In this document: positions 1 through 8,173 of the stretch, piece by piece
Layout of the letters: each line of letters opens with the position of its first letter
Position numbering within the stretch: the stretch's first letter is position 1
Assembly (NCBI GenBank): GCA_022496205.1
Contig: WTXD01000225.1
Coordinates: 1 to 16,269, forward strand
Direction of reading: 5' to 3'
Length of the DNA: 16,269 nucleotides
DNA from: Gloeopeniophorella convolvens
Lineage: Eukaryota > Basidiomycota > Agaricomycetes > Russulales
Notes under the pieces: model-generated
What the model was told of the DNA's origin: nothing
Seen by the model: the letters and a program-made list of their open reading frames with translations, nothing else
Databases searched by the model: none
Position numbers and translations under genes: made by a program

Positions 1-627
1 ATATGTGCACGGCCCAAGATGGAAGGTCCGCACGTAAGCGCGCTCATTCGAGTTGCCGTGCTCAGCCGGCAGACACACGCGCAGCGTGATTGGACGGATG
101 CTACTGCTGCAGTCTCCGCCAGCACCCTGTTCTGAACGGACGTCGACGCAGGCCAATGCTATTGAATTTGGCTGTAGCTAGGTTGACTACGCGATGGGTC
201 AAGTTGCCGTTCAGAACCAAGTTAGCGACTCGGTGACCCAGCAACATGATAATCCGGCAGCAGAATCCGGTTCGCCCTGGTTCGCTCGGAATCCCGGCCC
301 GGGATTGATGGCTTTTCGTTCGAACTGCCTCGCGGGTGTGCGCAAGCTGCCTTGCGCCTTTCCGTGCTCGCCATAAACAATGAGGATACATTCGTGTTGT
401 TATGGCTGCCGCTACGGGAGCCCACATCTCCATCCAACAAAGTTGCTGGCAACGAGCCGAAGTTTGAGAGAAGTATCTGCAGCTGTAAAAGGAGATGTCC
501 CGTTATGTAAGCACGCGGCGCGCGCCAACTTGCAGAGATTTTGGGCACAGACTGGACATTTATAAACTCTATCACTCCGGCAGGGCCTGCGGTACGCACG
601 CACACCTCTTCGAATCGCGTCTTCACT
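1..627. other. Upstream region of SAS10 gene, no gene recognised
   Basis: No convincing coding sequence is seen on either strand; the open frames here have no recognisable domain and overlap each other. A TATA-like run (TTTATAAA, about 558-566) lies roughly 65 bp before the SAS10 start codon and could be a core promoter element, but this rests on position alone. The strand and identity of any gene further left cannot be told. Confidence 0.4.
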
Positions 628-2868
628 ATGGTCCGGAGACGTAGTACGAAGGTCAAAAATTCCAGGGGAGGTCCGCGCCCAGTCGACAAAAAGGATGCGC
701 GGATGAGGCGATGGAACACGGCGGAGGACATTCCTATGGATGAGGAAGACCAATGTGCGTGCTTGGTTCCTTTTCCCAACCTGTTCCCTGAGTCAATTAT
801 CTCTCGCAGTCCACGCGTCTAAGGATCGCATTCTACTAGAGGGAGAAGAGGTTGGCGACGACGAAGATGGGGACGAAGAAGAAGTGTTCGCGCTGCGGGG
901 CGTCCCCGCTTCCGACAGCGAAGAAGAAGGCGAGTACGCGTACGAGGATGAAGACGAAGCTATGTCCGACAAGGACGGTGAGGAAGAGCCACAGCCCAAG
1001 GCACGTGCGAGCAAAAAAGGCAAGGCGAAAGCCAAGCCACCATCAGAGTCCGACGATGAAGACGAGGAGAGCGAGGAAGAGGAAGAGAGCTGGGGACGCA
1101 ACAAGTCCGCGTACTACTCGTCAAATGCGGCCGAGCTCGAGTCCGACGATGAGGAGGCGAACGAGATGGAGGAACAGGAGGCCAAGCGTCTGCAAATGAA
1201 GGCGCGAGACGTCATGGTGGATGATGACTTCGGTCTCGCGGACATTGCAGACGAAGATGCAGAAGTGCAGAAGAGTGCGTGTCTTTTGTTCGTGCGATCT
1301 CGCAGTGACTCATGTGCCTCAAGCCCTCTACTTGAGCCTGCGCCCGCGGTCACAACACAGCCGGCGCTGCTTGACCCGAAGGCCGCCATCAAGCATATGG
1401 AAAAGACCACACCGGAAACGCTGGCCCTGGCGTATGACTGGGAAGATATCGCAACGAAGGTTGTCCGCACCCAGGAGAGAATCAAGACGTATGTCTCGCG
1501 ATCTAGTGTTGAATGCTGCCTAACCTGGGCTTACAGGTTGACGGCCTCGGGGCCTGATTCACAACTGTTGGGCATGGTCCATCTACACAACCGTACGCCC
1601 GTCCTTTCGCCAACCTTCGTCTTATTCACGTTCTTGAAGAGGCGCTTCTCACATATGCCACAACTCTTGCGTTCTACCTGTACCTCCGATCTAGCGAGTA
1701 CTACTCGCAGCGTCCTGAACTTCTTCGCACCCATCCCGTCTTTGCACGCCTCCTTCAACTCAAACAGGCACTCTCTACACTGGAAGATCTAGACTTCGAC
1801 ATCTCAGAAAGCGATCCTGAGCTCGAGGACTCCGAGGAGGATGACGAGTCTCTCGGCGACGAAGAAGACCTAGACCTAGAAGACTCGTCGATTTTGCGGA
1901 AGCGCCATCGCAAGAGTTCACAACTCGCGTTCGACGACCTCGCCGAGCTCTTGCGTGAAGCAGAAGAGGCTGCTACCGGCGCGACGAGCAAACGTAAGCA
2001 GGAAAAGCAGGCAACTGCACCAGTCCCACCTGTGAAGGAGCCTCCCAAGAAGAAGCGCAAGACGTCATCGACAGCGAAGCCCGCTCCCGTCTTCGACCTC
2101 GAGGAACCGACCTACGTGCCATCAAAACCGCGCGCAGTAGGCTCCTCCACAGCACCCGCGACCGAACAAGACGCGTTTGGCGACGCGACGGCGCTCGGCG
2201 CGGCAGATGCAGCAGACAAGCGTGCGCGGCGGCACACGCTACGCTTCCACACAGCGAGCATCGAGCGCGCAAGCGCGCGTCGACAGGGCGCGCGTGCGGC
2301 ACTTGGTGGCGACGACGACGTGCCGTACCGCCAGCGGCGCAAGGAGAAGGAGGCGCGCGCTGCACGCGAGGCGCAGGCCGGACAACGCGGGCTGGGAGGT
2401 GCAGATCTGGACGACGCAGAGCCCGAGGCGCGTGGCGGCAGCGATGGGGAGGAGGGCGCGGACGGGTACTACTCGCTCGTGCAGCGGAAGAAGCGCGCCG
2501 AGAAGGAGGGCAAGAAGGCAGCGTACGAGGCGGCCAAAGCCGCGAGCAGGTGCGTCGTGCCGCGTTCGTGCCTTCCCGGCACTGGTGTGAACGACTCTTC
2601 GTGCAGGGCGGACCTCGACGCGGACGCGGACGACGCGGCGGGCGGGCCGCGCTCACTCACGCGCGCGATCCTGAAGAATCGCGGGCTGACGCCGCACCGC
2701 TCGAAGAGCGTGCGCAACCCGCGCGTCAAGAAGCGCCAGAAGTTCGACAAGGCGCAGAAGAAGCTCAAGTCGCAGAAGGCCGTATTCACGGCGGGCGCGG
2801 GCGACGCGACGCGCTATGGTGGGGAGCGCTCGGGTATCTCGACGGTCGTGAAGAGCGTGCGATTCTGA
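628..2868 (+). CDS. SAS10: Sas10/Utp3 family SSU processome protein, six exons
   Basis: Nucleolar component of the U3 snoRNP/SSU processome, needed in the family for 18S rRNA processing. My exon model is 628-754, 810-1278, 1324-1488, 1537-1592, 1640-2549, 2607-2868; it sums to 1989 nt, exactly 662 codons plus TGA. Exon 1 reads MVRRRSTKVKN and joins exon 2 at a conserved-looking FHASKDRILLEGE. Residues about 45-190 are very acidic with Lys-rich patches. The Sas10/Utp3 domain covers roughly 215-300 (DPKAAIKHMEKT, LAYDWEDIA, GMVHLHNQALLTYA). The C-terminal Sas10 domain covers about 585-662 (LTRAILKNRGLTPHRSK, NPRVKKRQKFDKAQKK, STVVKSVRF end). Introns 1, 3, 4 and 5 have clear borders (GTGCGT, GTATGT with CTAAC branch, GTACGC, GTGCGT). 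Intron 2 (1279-1323, GTGTCT...CAAG) was chosen because it keeps frame; the stronger-looking donor at 1275 would shift frame. Identity is strong, intron 2 is tentative. Confidence 0.9.
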
Positions 2869-3450
2869 GCCCCGTGCCTATGGGCGCGCGTGCGCATGCG
2901 CGTGTCTAGGAGTGCTCGGCTGCGTTTGTACTGCTTCGTTGGGTCGTGATCTTCAGGTACATCTGCGCACATGCCTGCGATGTCATATTGTGTTTATGGC
3001 GTGAACTCGTGGGGCTCGCGTTAAGTGGCTGGGGTGGAGGGGCCTCGATCGCCCTACTTCGCTCGGCAGGGCGCAACTCTATTAACAAACACATGAGAGG
3101 CCCGTGGTGCCTGCGCCCCGCGAAATCCCAGCGAGGCGAGAGATACATCTACGATCCACGGCCGACTTCTGGATGTGCTGCAGGATGGTGGGGCTCTTGA
3201 GTCTCGCGGGTACGCAGACGCCGGCGATAAATAAAATAAACAATAATATTGATGATGATGATACTACAATAATAAATAAGCCGTATGATGCTTATGCGAA
3301 TAATAACAAGTCGTGATAGCAGTCGCAATAAAGAGCACAGGAGTGGGATAGACGATACTTAGTTTAACGTGGATAGTGAATAGTCAGTCCAGAAGTCATG
3401 TCGCATGAAGATTGCCTCCTGATAGATGATAAGTTAGTGCACACATAGAT
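2869..3450. other. Convergent intergenic region with AT-rich 3' ends
   Basis: This is the space between two genes that point at each other. The GC content falls sharply at about 3227-3310, with several AATAAA motifs (3230-3235, 3235-3240, 3327-3332) and a short GAT repeat near 3250-3262. These are plausible 3' UTR or polyadenylation sequences for SAS10. No coding sequence is recognised. Confidence 0.5.
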
Positions 3451-4009
3451 TTACTCCCATGCGTCGTAAGCCTCGGTCTCCGCATGCGGAGACCAGTTGA
3501 AGTACACCGTTATGCGCATCAAGTCAGGGCGCAGCCAAACAACGGTGTCCCCGATGCGGACTAGAGGAACTACTCTGCGTGCGCCAGGAGGTAGGAAGAG
3601 CAGCTGAGGAACAGGGGTAGGGACGCGGCGTGGCGGGTGAGTGTGGGGGTGAGTGGTGGTGGCTGCAGGCATTGGTGCCGGCGCTAGGACTGCGGGAGGC
3701 GGAGGCTGAATGAATGCAGGCTGTGGTGGCTGTGGTGGTGCGAGACCGAGCGGGAAGAGCGCATCCGAGTCAGATGAAAAGTCAAAAGTAACGTCGTCCG
3801 GGAAGCTGAAGGCCGTAGGCTCAGGCTGCGCGACCTGATGGATGCATGTGAATTCCGTGTAAGGTGGAACGACACGGGCGACGCACTTCTACCATAGGTT
3901 GCCCAACTGGGTAGTAAACCAGGGAGTTAGATGCCGCGAGCGACGTCTGAGCGGGGTACGTGCGCGCCTGCGCGCGGTTGTTTGCCGTTGCAGCCAGGTT
4001 CTCAGACAT
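3451..4009 (-). CDS. Unrecognised proline-rich protein, two exons
   Basis: Minus-strand gene of 168 codons made of exon 1 (4009-3887, 41 codons starting MSENLAATANNRAQ) and exon 2 (3834-3451). The 52-nt intron (3886-3835) has donor GTGCGT, acceptor CATCAG and a CTTAC branch-like site, and sits exactly between codons. Without it the frame breaks. The joined protein has a short N-terminal part rich in Ala, Asn and Tyr, an acidic stretch (DDVTFDFSSDSD), a Pro/Gln/Ala-rich middle (APPQPPQPAF, QPPPPAVLAP), and a C-terminal part with hydrophobic and aromatic residues (LVRIGDTVVWLRPDLMRI, then NWSPHAETEAYDAWE). No signal peptide, membrane segment or known domain is seen. Many fungal genomes carry short proteins of this kind of unknown role. 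The splice-dependent continuity supports it as a real gene; the function is unknown. Confidence 0.6.
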
Positions 4010-5601
4010 TAGCTGCGGGAGAGAGCAGAGACAGTGGGGATTAAGAGCATGAGTAGCCTGAGCTCACACAGAGCTGGCTGTTATGTATTCCGGACGGGTG
4101 CGGCGGGAATGGAACATGAGATCACAAATGAAGAGCAGACAGGTAAGTAGACTGACATGCGACACACAGGGGGTTGAGGCATGCACATGCAACGTCGCAC
4201 GACGTACGTAACTGGAATTCCGACTGATGGCATGGAAAATCGCGTTAAAATTGGACAGTGAGATGATGGGTTGAGCGTGTTGCTATTGTCAGTCCCGAGT
4301 GCGAATCAAATACGGCCCGGAATTCGGAACTCTCGAAACAGCTGTCGAGGTGCGTGAATTCGCGAGGACGCAGACACACCCCGAGATTGGTGCATGGTAC
4401 ACGTGGTGCACCGACCACGTATAAGGCGCAAGGCTCCCTGCGATTCGGTGAAGAGCTAGCTGATTCTAGAGTCATCAGGCGCGCGATCGAACCAGTTAGC
4501 CTGAGAAGGGTGCGCATTGAGAGGAAAGAGGGAACTCAAGAACATCTCGTCCCGGAGGCCGAGGCGGAGACCCTTCCCTTGACAAGATGATACAAGTTCA
4601 AAGCTCTCCGAGTCCGTAGCGAATGTATCGTCGGTCAGCACCGTATAGGTGACAACGTCAGCGTATGCAAACCTGCGTCCCATCGGAGGGTAGGGTCAGC
4701 GAGCCAAGCTTTATCTCGAGACCACGGAAGGCTCCGTAGCCTCATGCACAACGCATTTCTCCCCGAAGTTGACGTGGGGAGACGCGTGATGACACCGCTA
4801 ATCTCAAGGGCAAAGGAGAGGCTTTCAGACTCGCGTCGAAAAGACCGGCTCCGCCTGGATCAAACAGGGGTTGGAGATTGAAGCTTGAAGCGTCATAGAA
4901 GCCTTCGTGTTGTGATAGCACTCGGCTGTGACGGCATAAGGATGTAATTAGTCGAGGAGGTTGCGCGCACACTTCGATGTCCAATTGAGGCCCTTCGAGG
5001 TTCGCATTCTGTGATGAAGTGAACGAGGGACGATCGGGAGAGTGAGAACCCTCAACGTGCCTTGTTCGACGTTAGGTCAATTCCTGAGGCTTTGAAGGTT
5101 CCTTAGAAGGCGTAATGGGTGTTTAATATTGGAAACTTGGGGCATGAACTATTGATGAATTTAGGAGGGGGAAGGACTTGTTTGTTATGAGCATTAACAT
5201 AGCATCCCCGCAGGCGAAAGTCATAGAAAAAAGGGATGGAAGGAATACGTGAAGATGACCGTATGGTGAGCTCGAGTGTGTCCGAAGAACGTGTGGGCAA
5301 TGGGCCAAAGGGAAGAAGCGCAGGTTGTCGGCTGGCGGCGGGCCAAGGGTAATTCTGCCCCCGGAGCAGACGCAAGTGCTGTCTGGGCTCGCCTCTCGAA
5401 TTGTCATTGGTCGCGTAATTCTCTCGAGGAGACCGGTGACCGGTGACCGGTGTCCGCTCGGTGTCGGTGCCGGTGCCGGTGAACGTCTGACTGGACCTGG
5501 TGACGTGATGTGTGCACTCTGGCCACGTGCTCTAGTTCCCACCACCAGGCACAGGGCTCGACCCATCGTTTGGCACTCAGGCTGGCATTGGCACTACCAG
5601 C
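4010..5601. other. Intergenic stretch without recognisable genes
   Basis: About 1.6 kb of mixed composition. Open frames up to about 147 codons occur but lack domains, lack splice-compatible continuation and overlap on both strands. The first few hundred bases should hold the promoter of the minus-strand gene that starts at 4009. No transposon similarity was recognised. A short tandem repeat lies near its right end. Confidence 0.4.
5431..5482. repeat. Short GGTGACC / GGTGCC tandem repeats
   Basis: Three head-to-tail copies of a GACCGGT heptamer are at 5431-5451, followed after a few bases by GGTGTC/GGTGCC hexamer repeats to about 5482. This is simple-sequence expansion; no function is claimed. 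Confidence 0.7.
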
Positions 5602-5859
5602 TGTTGAGACGGACAGTGTCCTGGCGGCTCTGATTAGATTAGATATGGACCTAATGATCAAGGACTATCTTATCTTGTGTACATAATGTTCTAGACTTAA
5701 GGCTGTGTTCAGCCCCACATTCGTTTCCATGATTCTGGACTATTCTAGGGCATTCCATGACCCACCTTGTACTCTGGTACCCACTCTTACTCCGTTTCAT
5801 GTGGGTCTCCTAGGCTTTCTAAGCAGTGTTTATCACATGCTATCTGTCGCTCCTTACTG

Positions 5860-5898
5860 TATATAAGGACCTCTTTCTTCGCCTTTGTAGCCTCAGTC
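5860..5898 (+). promoter_or_regulatory. LTR TATA box and predicted transcription start (copy 1)
   Basis: TATATAA at 5860-5866 is followed 35 bp later by AGTC (5895), which is also where the repeated downstream copy begins to match. The same 35-bp spacing from TATA to AGTC is found in all five LTRs (TATA at 6882, 7893 on minus, 9588 and 11969). The RNA start is inferred from spacing. Confidence 0.7.
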
Positions 5899-5921
5899 TT
5901 TTGACCTTCTCTGACTGAGGC
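5890..5921 (+). promoter_or_regulatory. Hairpin at predicted RNA 5' end (copy 1)
   Basis: A perfect 9-bp stem, GCCTCAGTC (5890-5898) with GACTGAGGC (5913-5921), closes a 14-nt loop. The same stem with an altered loop is in the diverged LTR (6912-6942). The GC donor of the intron-like segment lies inside its right arm. Confidence 0.6.
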
Positions 5922-6056
5922 AAGTACACTACCGCTCTTTTCACTTCTACCTTATGCTTACCTTACCTTGTAGCGTCACTCTGTGTCCTTCAGGTATTGC
6001 ACTAATGTATCAGTCTTTTGACCTTCTCTGACTGAGCGTCACTCTGTGTCCTTCAG
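5893..6056 (+). repeat. Intron-bearing and intronless tandem copies (A-i-B-link-A-B)
   Basis: Block A (27 nt, 5893-5919), intron-like segment, block B (20 nt, 5974-5993), a 16-nt linker starting GTATTG (5994-6009), then a second A (6010-6036) and second B (6037-6056). Both A copies and both B copies are identical, base for base. Confidence 0.9.
5920..5973 (+). other. GC-AG intron-like segment in LTR (copy 1)
   Basis: 54 nt starting GCAAGT (the usual donor of GC-AG introns, after an exon-side GAG) and ending TTGTAG, with CTTAC branch-like motifs at 5957-5961 and 5962-5966. The flanking blocks 5893-5919 and 5974-5993 occur again at 6010-6036 and 6037-6056, directly joined without this segment. 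The reading as an intron is inferred from this comparison. Confidence 0.65.
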
Positions 6057-6087
6057 TTGTCACTCCACCCTTTGCTGCGCTTCAACA

Positions 6088-6581
6088 CCAGCAAGTTGTC
6101 ATCTACACTATTTCTTGTCCCTGTATTGGAACCCTGTGTGTATTGAGTCCTCAAGACCTCACTAGAGCGTCGCGGAGAACTATCGAATGTGGCGCTTTCT
6201 CTTACGACTGATGCTGTGGTTAATGTTTCGGTCATGGGAAGGGCCCAAGGAAGGGCCTGCAGGGGGCCTCAGCGGTGTCGTTTCCCCAAATCTACACCAC
6301 CAGTCATTCACTGAGACCCAAAAATACACAGTGAATGTTCTTAAAGGCAGTCGTGCTATCGGTCATCATCCACGTCTAGGAGTAGTTTTTGCTAGGTGGT
6401 GTCTACACTCTTCAGCCCCGTCCGACTTTGGCGACGTCCCGATGACTGGTGTCGTCGCCAGCCAGTAGCACGTGTTACCGGGGGAATGCGTCAAACGCGA
6501 GGTACTGGCACTCTCTATTCATGCTTTACGAGTGTTTCTCTGATGCGGCAACTGGGCAGACGTAGGGATTTCGCATCTCAC
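6088..6581. other. Sequence between two solo LTRs, unidentified
   Basis: 494 bp between the target duplications of two independent solo LTR insertions. No LTR-internal motif (PBS, gag, pol) and no convincing coding sequence is seen. It should be the pre-insertion locus that continues at 7113. Confidence 0.4.
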
Positions 6582-6751
6582 TGTTGAGACAGACAGGACT
6601 CAGGATAGGAAGGACGTCTCTGATTAGATTAGATAAGGGACTCGGTGATCTGCGAGCTATCTGATCTACAATGTATATGACATCATTATGTTCTAGCCCC
6701 TAAGGCTGTACCTACTCTCGTTCCTGTTCTAGATTCTTCCGGGCTCTTCCA

Positions 6752-6812
6752 TGACCCACATGCAGTTCCGGGTTGACCCACCTGCAGTTCCGGTTGACCC
6801 ACTTTAGTTCCG
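6752..6812 (+). repeat. Threefold U3 tandem repeat in copy 2
   Basis: Three adjoining units of about 18-22 bp (6752-6773, 6774-6794, 6795-6812), each starting TGACCCA and containing an AGTTCCG core. The other LTRs of the family have only one TGACCCA-type unit at this place. It lies about 70-130 bp upstream of the TATA box, the usual place for upstream activating repeats. Confidence 0.75.
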
Positions 6813-6940
6813 CTTTCACATGGGTCTCTGGTTATCACATGTTGCTGTTGTTTATCACATGCAAACCACACTCCTTTTGTGTATATAAAGGACACTGTTT
6901 TCGCCCTTGTAGCCTCAGTCTGTTGACTTCACTGACTGAG

Positions 6941-6993
6941 GCAAGTACTTTACTTCCGGAACTTCCGGACTTGCGCTTACCTAGTTACTTTAG
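6941..6993 (+). other. GC-AG intron-like segment in LTR (copy 2)
   Basis: 53 nt starting GCAAGT and ending CTTTAG with a CTTAC branch-like site at 6976-6980. Block A (6915-6940) and block B (6994-7013) flank it and recur, directly joined, at 7032-7057 and 7058-7077, after an 18-nt GTATTG linker (7014-7031). Confidence 0.65.
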
Positions 6994-7107
6994 CTTTGCT
7001 CTTGCTTGCCTAGGTATTGCGCCAATGACATTCAGTCTGTTGACTTCACTGACTGAGCTTTGCTCTTGCTTGCCTAGTTGGCACCCTGTTTCTGCTGCGC
7101 TTCAACA

Positions 7108-7670
7108 CTCACTAGTTCTAGGTGACTGAAGTGTGCTCCCAGTGCTGTTTTCTGTGCATGGGTGTCCCAAGTATGTGCAGCATGGGGTCACAATCTTTTG
7201 TGAGAGGCGCCCTCCTACCGCCGCTTTCGGTAACAGTGATGTTCTAAGGTGTTTCTACTGCTTAGCTTTTTAGATGTGACACGGAACACTGTGGAACGAA
7301 CCGCCACAGGCCTTCGAGGCCCCTAGCAGTATAGCACCCATCGTATCTGGCTTTGAGAAGCTGGTTCGTGTGCAAGCTAACTCAGTAGCCGCAATTCTAG
7401 CCGCCTGGTGTTGGTAAAGCTGGGACACGCGCGCTGCGCGAGGAGTCATTGTGCCCGCCGCCGCCACCGCCACCGGCGAAGTTACGATGTCGGCTCCACG
7501 TCCGAAGGCGTCAAAGGCACGCTTCAAGTAAAGATAAGGAGGGTGTTAAGCAGCCAAGCCGTGGCCATCTATATATACTTGGTGCCGTGATTGGCATAGC
7601 TTCCTGTGCTGCGCCCGTTAGCTTGATGCGCGTGGGCGAGAACGTAGGGGCCGACATTTGGACTGCGAAC
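7108..7670. other. Unidentified locus sequence left of Copia element
   Basis: Between the diverged solo LTR and the Copia 3' LTR. A short GCC/CAC-rich run is at about 7449-7475. Short open frames (up to 85 codons) show no domain. The five bases next to the Copia LTR (CGAAC, 7666-7670) would be its target duplication, but the partner copy lies outside the window. Confidence 0.4.
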
Positions 7671-8150
7671 TGTTGAAGCGCAGCAGAGGGTGGAGTGACA
7701 ACTGAAGGACACAGAGTGACGCTCAGTCAGAGAAGGTCAAAAGACTTGATTACAACAATACCTGAAGGACACAGAGTGACGCTGTAAGATAGTGTAAGTA
7801 TAAGAAAGTAGAAAGGAGCATAAGTGTACTTGCCTCAGTCAGAGAAGGTCAAAAGACTGAGGCTACAAAGGCGAAGAAAGAGGTCCTTATATATAGTAAG
7901 GAGTGACAGATAGCATGTGATAAACACTGCTTAGAAAGCCTAGGAGACCCACATGAAACGGAGTAAGAGTGGGTACTGGAGTACAAGGTGGGTCATGGAA
8001 TGCCCTAGAATAGTCTAGAACATGGAAACGAATGTAGGGCTGAGCACAGCCTTAAGTCTAGAACATTATGTACACAAGATAAGATAGTCCTTGATCATTA
8101 GGTCCATATCTAATCTAATCAGAGCCGCCAGGACACTGTCCGTCTTAACA
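7671..8150 (-). mobile_element. 3' LTR of the Copia element (copy 3)
   Basis: 480 bp, minus orientation, starting TGTTAAGACGG (one change from TGTTGA) at 8150 and ending TTCAACA at 7671. It directly follows the polypurine tract and Copia pol, which assigns the whole LTR family to this Copia lineage. TATA (minus) is at 7893-7887, with predicted RNA start near 7858. It has the A-intron-B-linker-A-B layout. Confidence 0.93.
7782..7833 (-). other. GC-AG intron-like segment in Copia 3' LTR (copy 3)
   Basis: 52 nt on the minus strand, from GCAAGT to CTTACAG with an ACTTACAC branch-like site. Its interior differs strongly from the segment in copies 1 and 4, while flanking block A (7860-7834) matches and block B (7781-7762) is identical. 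The joined second copies are at 7746-7722 (A, with its first bases altered) and 7721-7702 (B). Confidence 0.65.
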
Positions 8151-8157
8151 TCCCCCC
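8151..8157 (-). other. Copia polypurine tract
   Basis: Minus-strand GGGGGGA abuts the first base of the LTR and lies about 16 bp after the pol stop. It is the expected plus-strand primer site. Confidence 0.8.
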
Positions 8158-8173
8158 GTGATCAAGACATCCA

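Larger units (their letters stand above)
5602..6087 (+). mobile_element. Solo LTR of Ty1/Copia family (copy 1)
   Basis: A 486-bp LTR bounded by the inverted ends TGTTGA and TCAACA and flanked by a perfect 5-bp target duplication, CCAGC (5597-5601 and 6088-6092). No internal element sequence adjoins it, so it is a solo LTR left by LTR-LTR recombination. It belongs to the same family as the 3' LTR of the minus-strand Copia element (8150-7671): the first 100 bases, the TATA region and the ends agree nearly base for base. It holds a TATA box, an intron-like segment and a repeated exon-like pair described separately. Confidence 0.93.
6582..7107 (+). mobile_element. Solo LTR, diverged Copia subfamily (copy 2)
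   Basis: A 526-bp LTR with ends TGTTGA/TCAACA and a perfect 5-bp target duplication CTCAC (6577-6581, 7108-7112). It aligns with the other LTRs at its start, around the TATA box (TATATAAA, 6882-6889), at the hairpin and at the final 20 bases, but is otherwise clearly diverged: block B is a different sequence and the U3 part carries an extra tandem repeat. It is a separate subfamily, not a decayed copy, because the functional-looking modules are intact. Confidence 0.9.

Noticed and set aside
222..779. Minus-strand open frame of 185 codons overlapping the SAS10 start
   Set aside because: No domain, overlaps the well-supported first exon, and composition is that of an opposite-strand shadow.
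1973..2656. Arg/Pro-rich minus-strand frame of 227 codons
   Set aside because: It is antisense to the Lys/Ala/Arg-rich SAS10 coding sequence, whose high GC suppresses stops on the other strand.
5123..5566. Minus-strand frame of 147 codons before the first LTR
   Set aside because: Runs through simple repeats at 5431-5482, has no domain and no clear splice-supported extension.
5602..6087. Reading the repeated blocks as a CRISPR-like or plain tandem array
   Set aside because: Only two copies of each block, inside an LTR with a target duplication in a eukaryotic genome; the spacing segment has intron borders.
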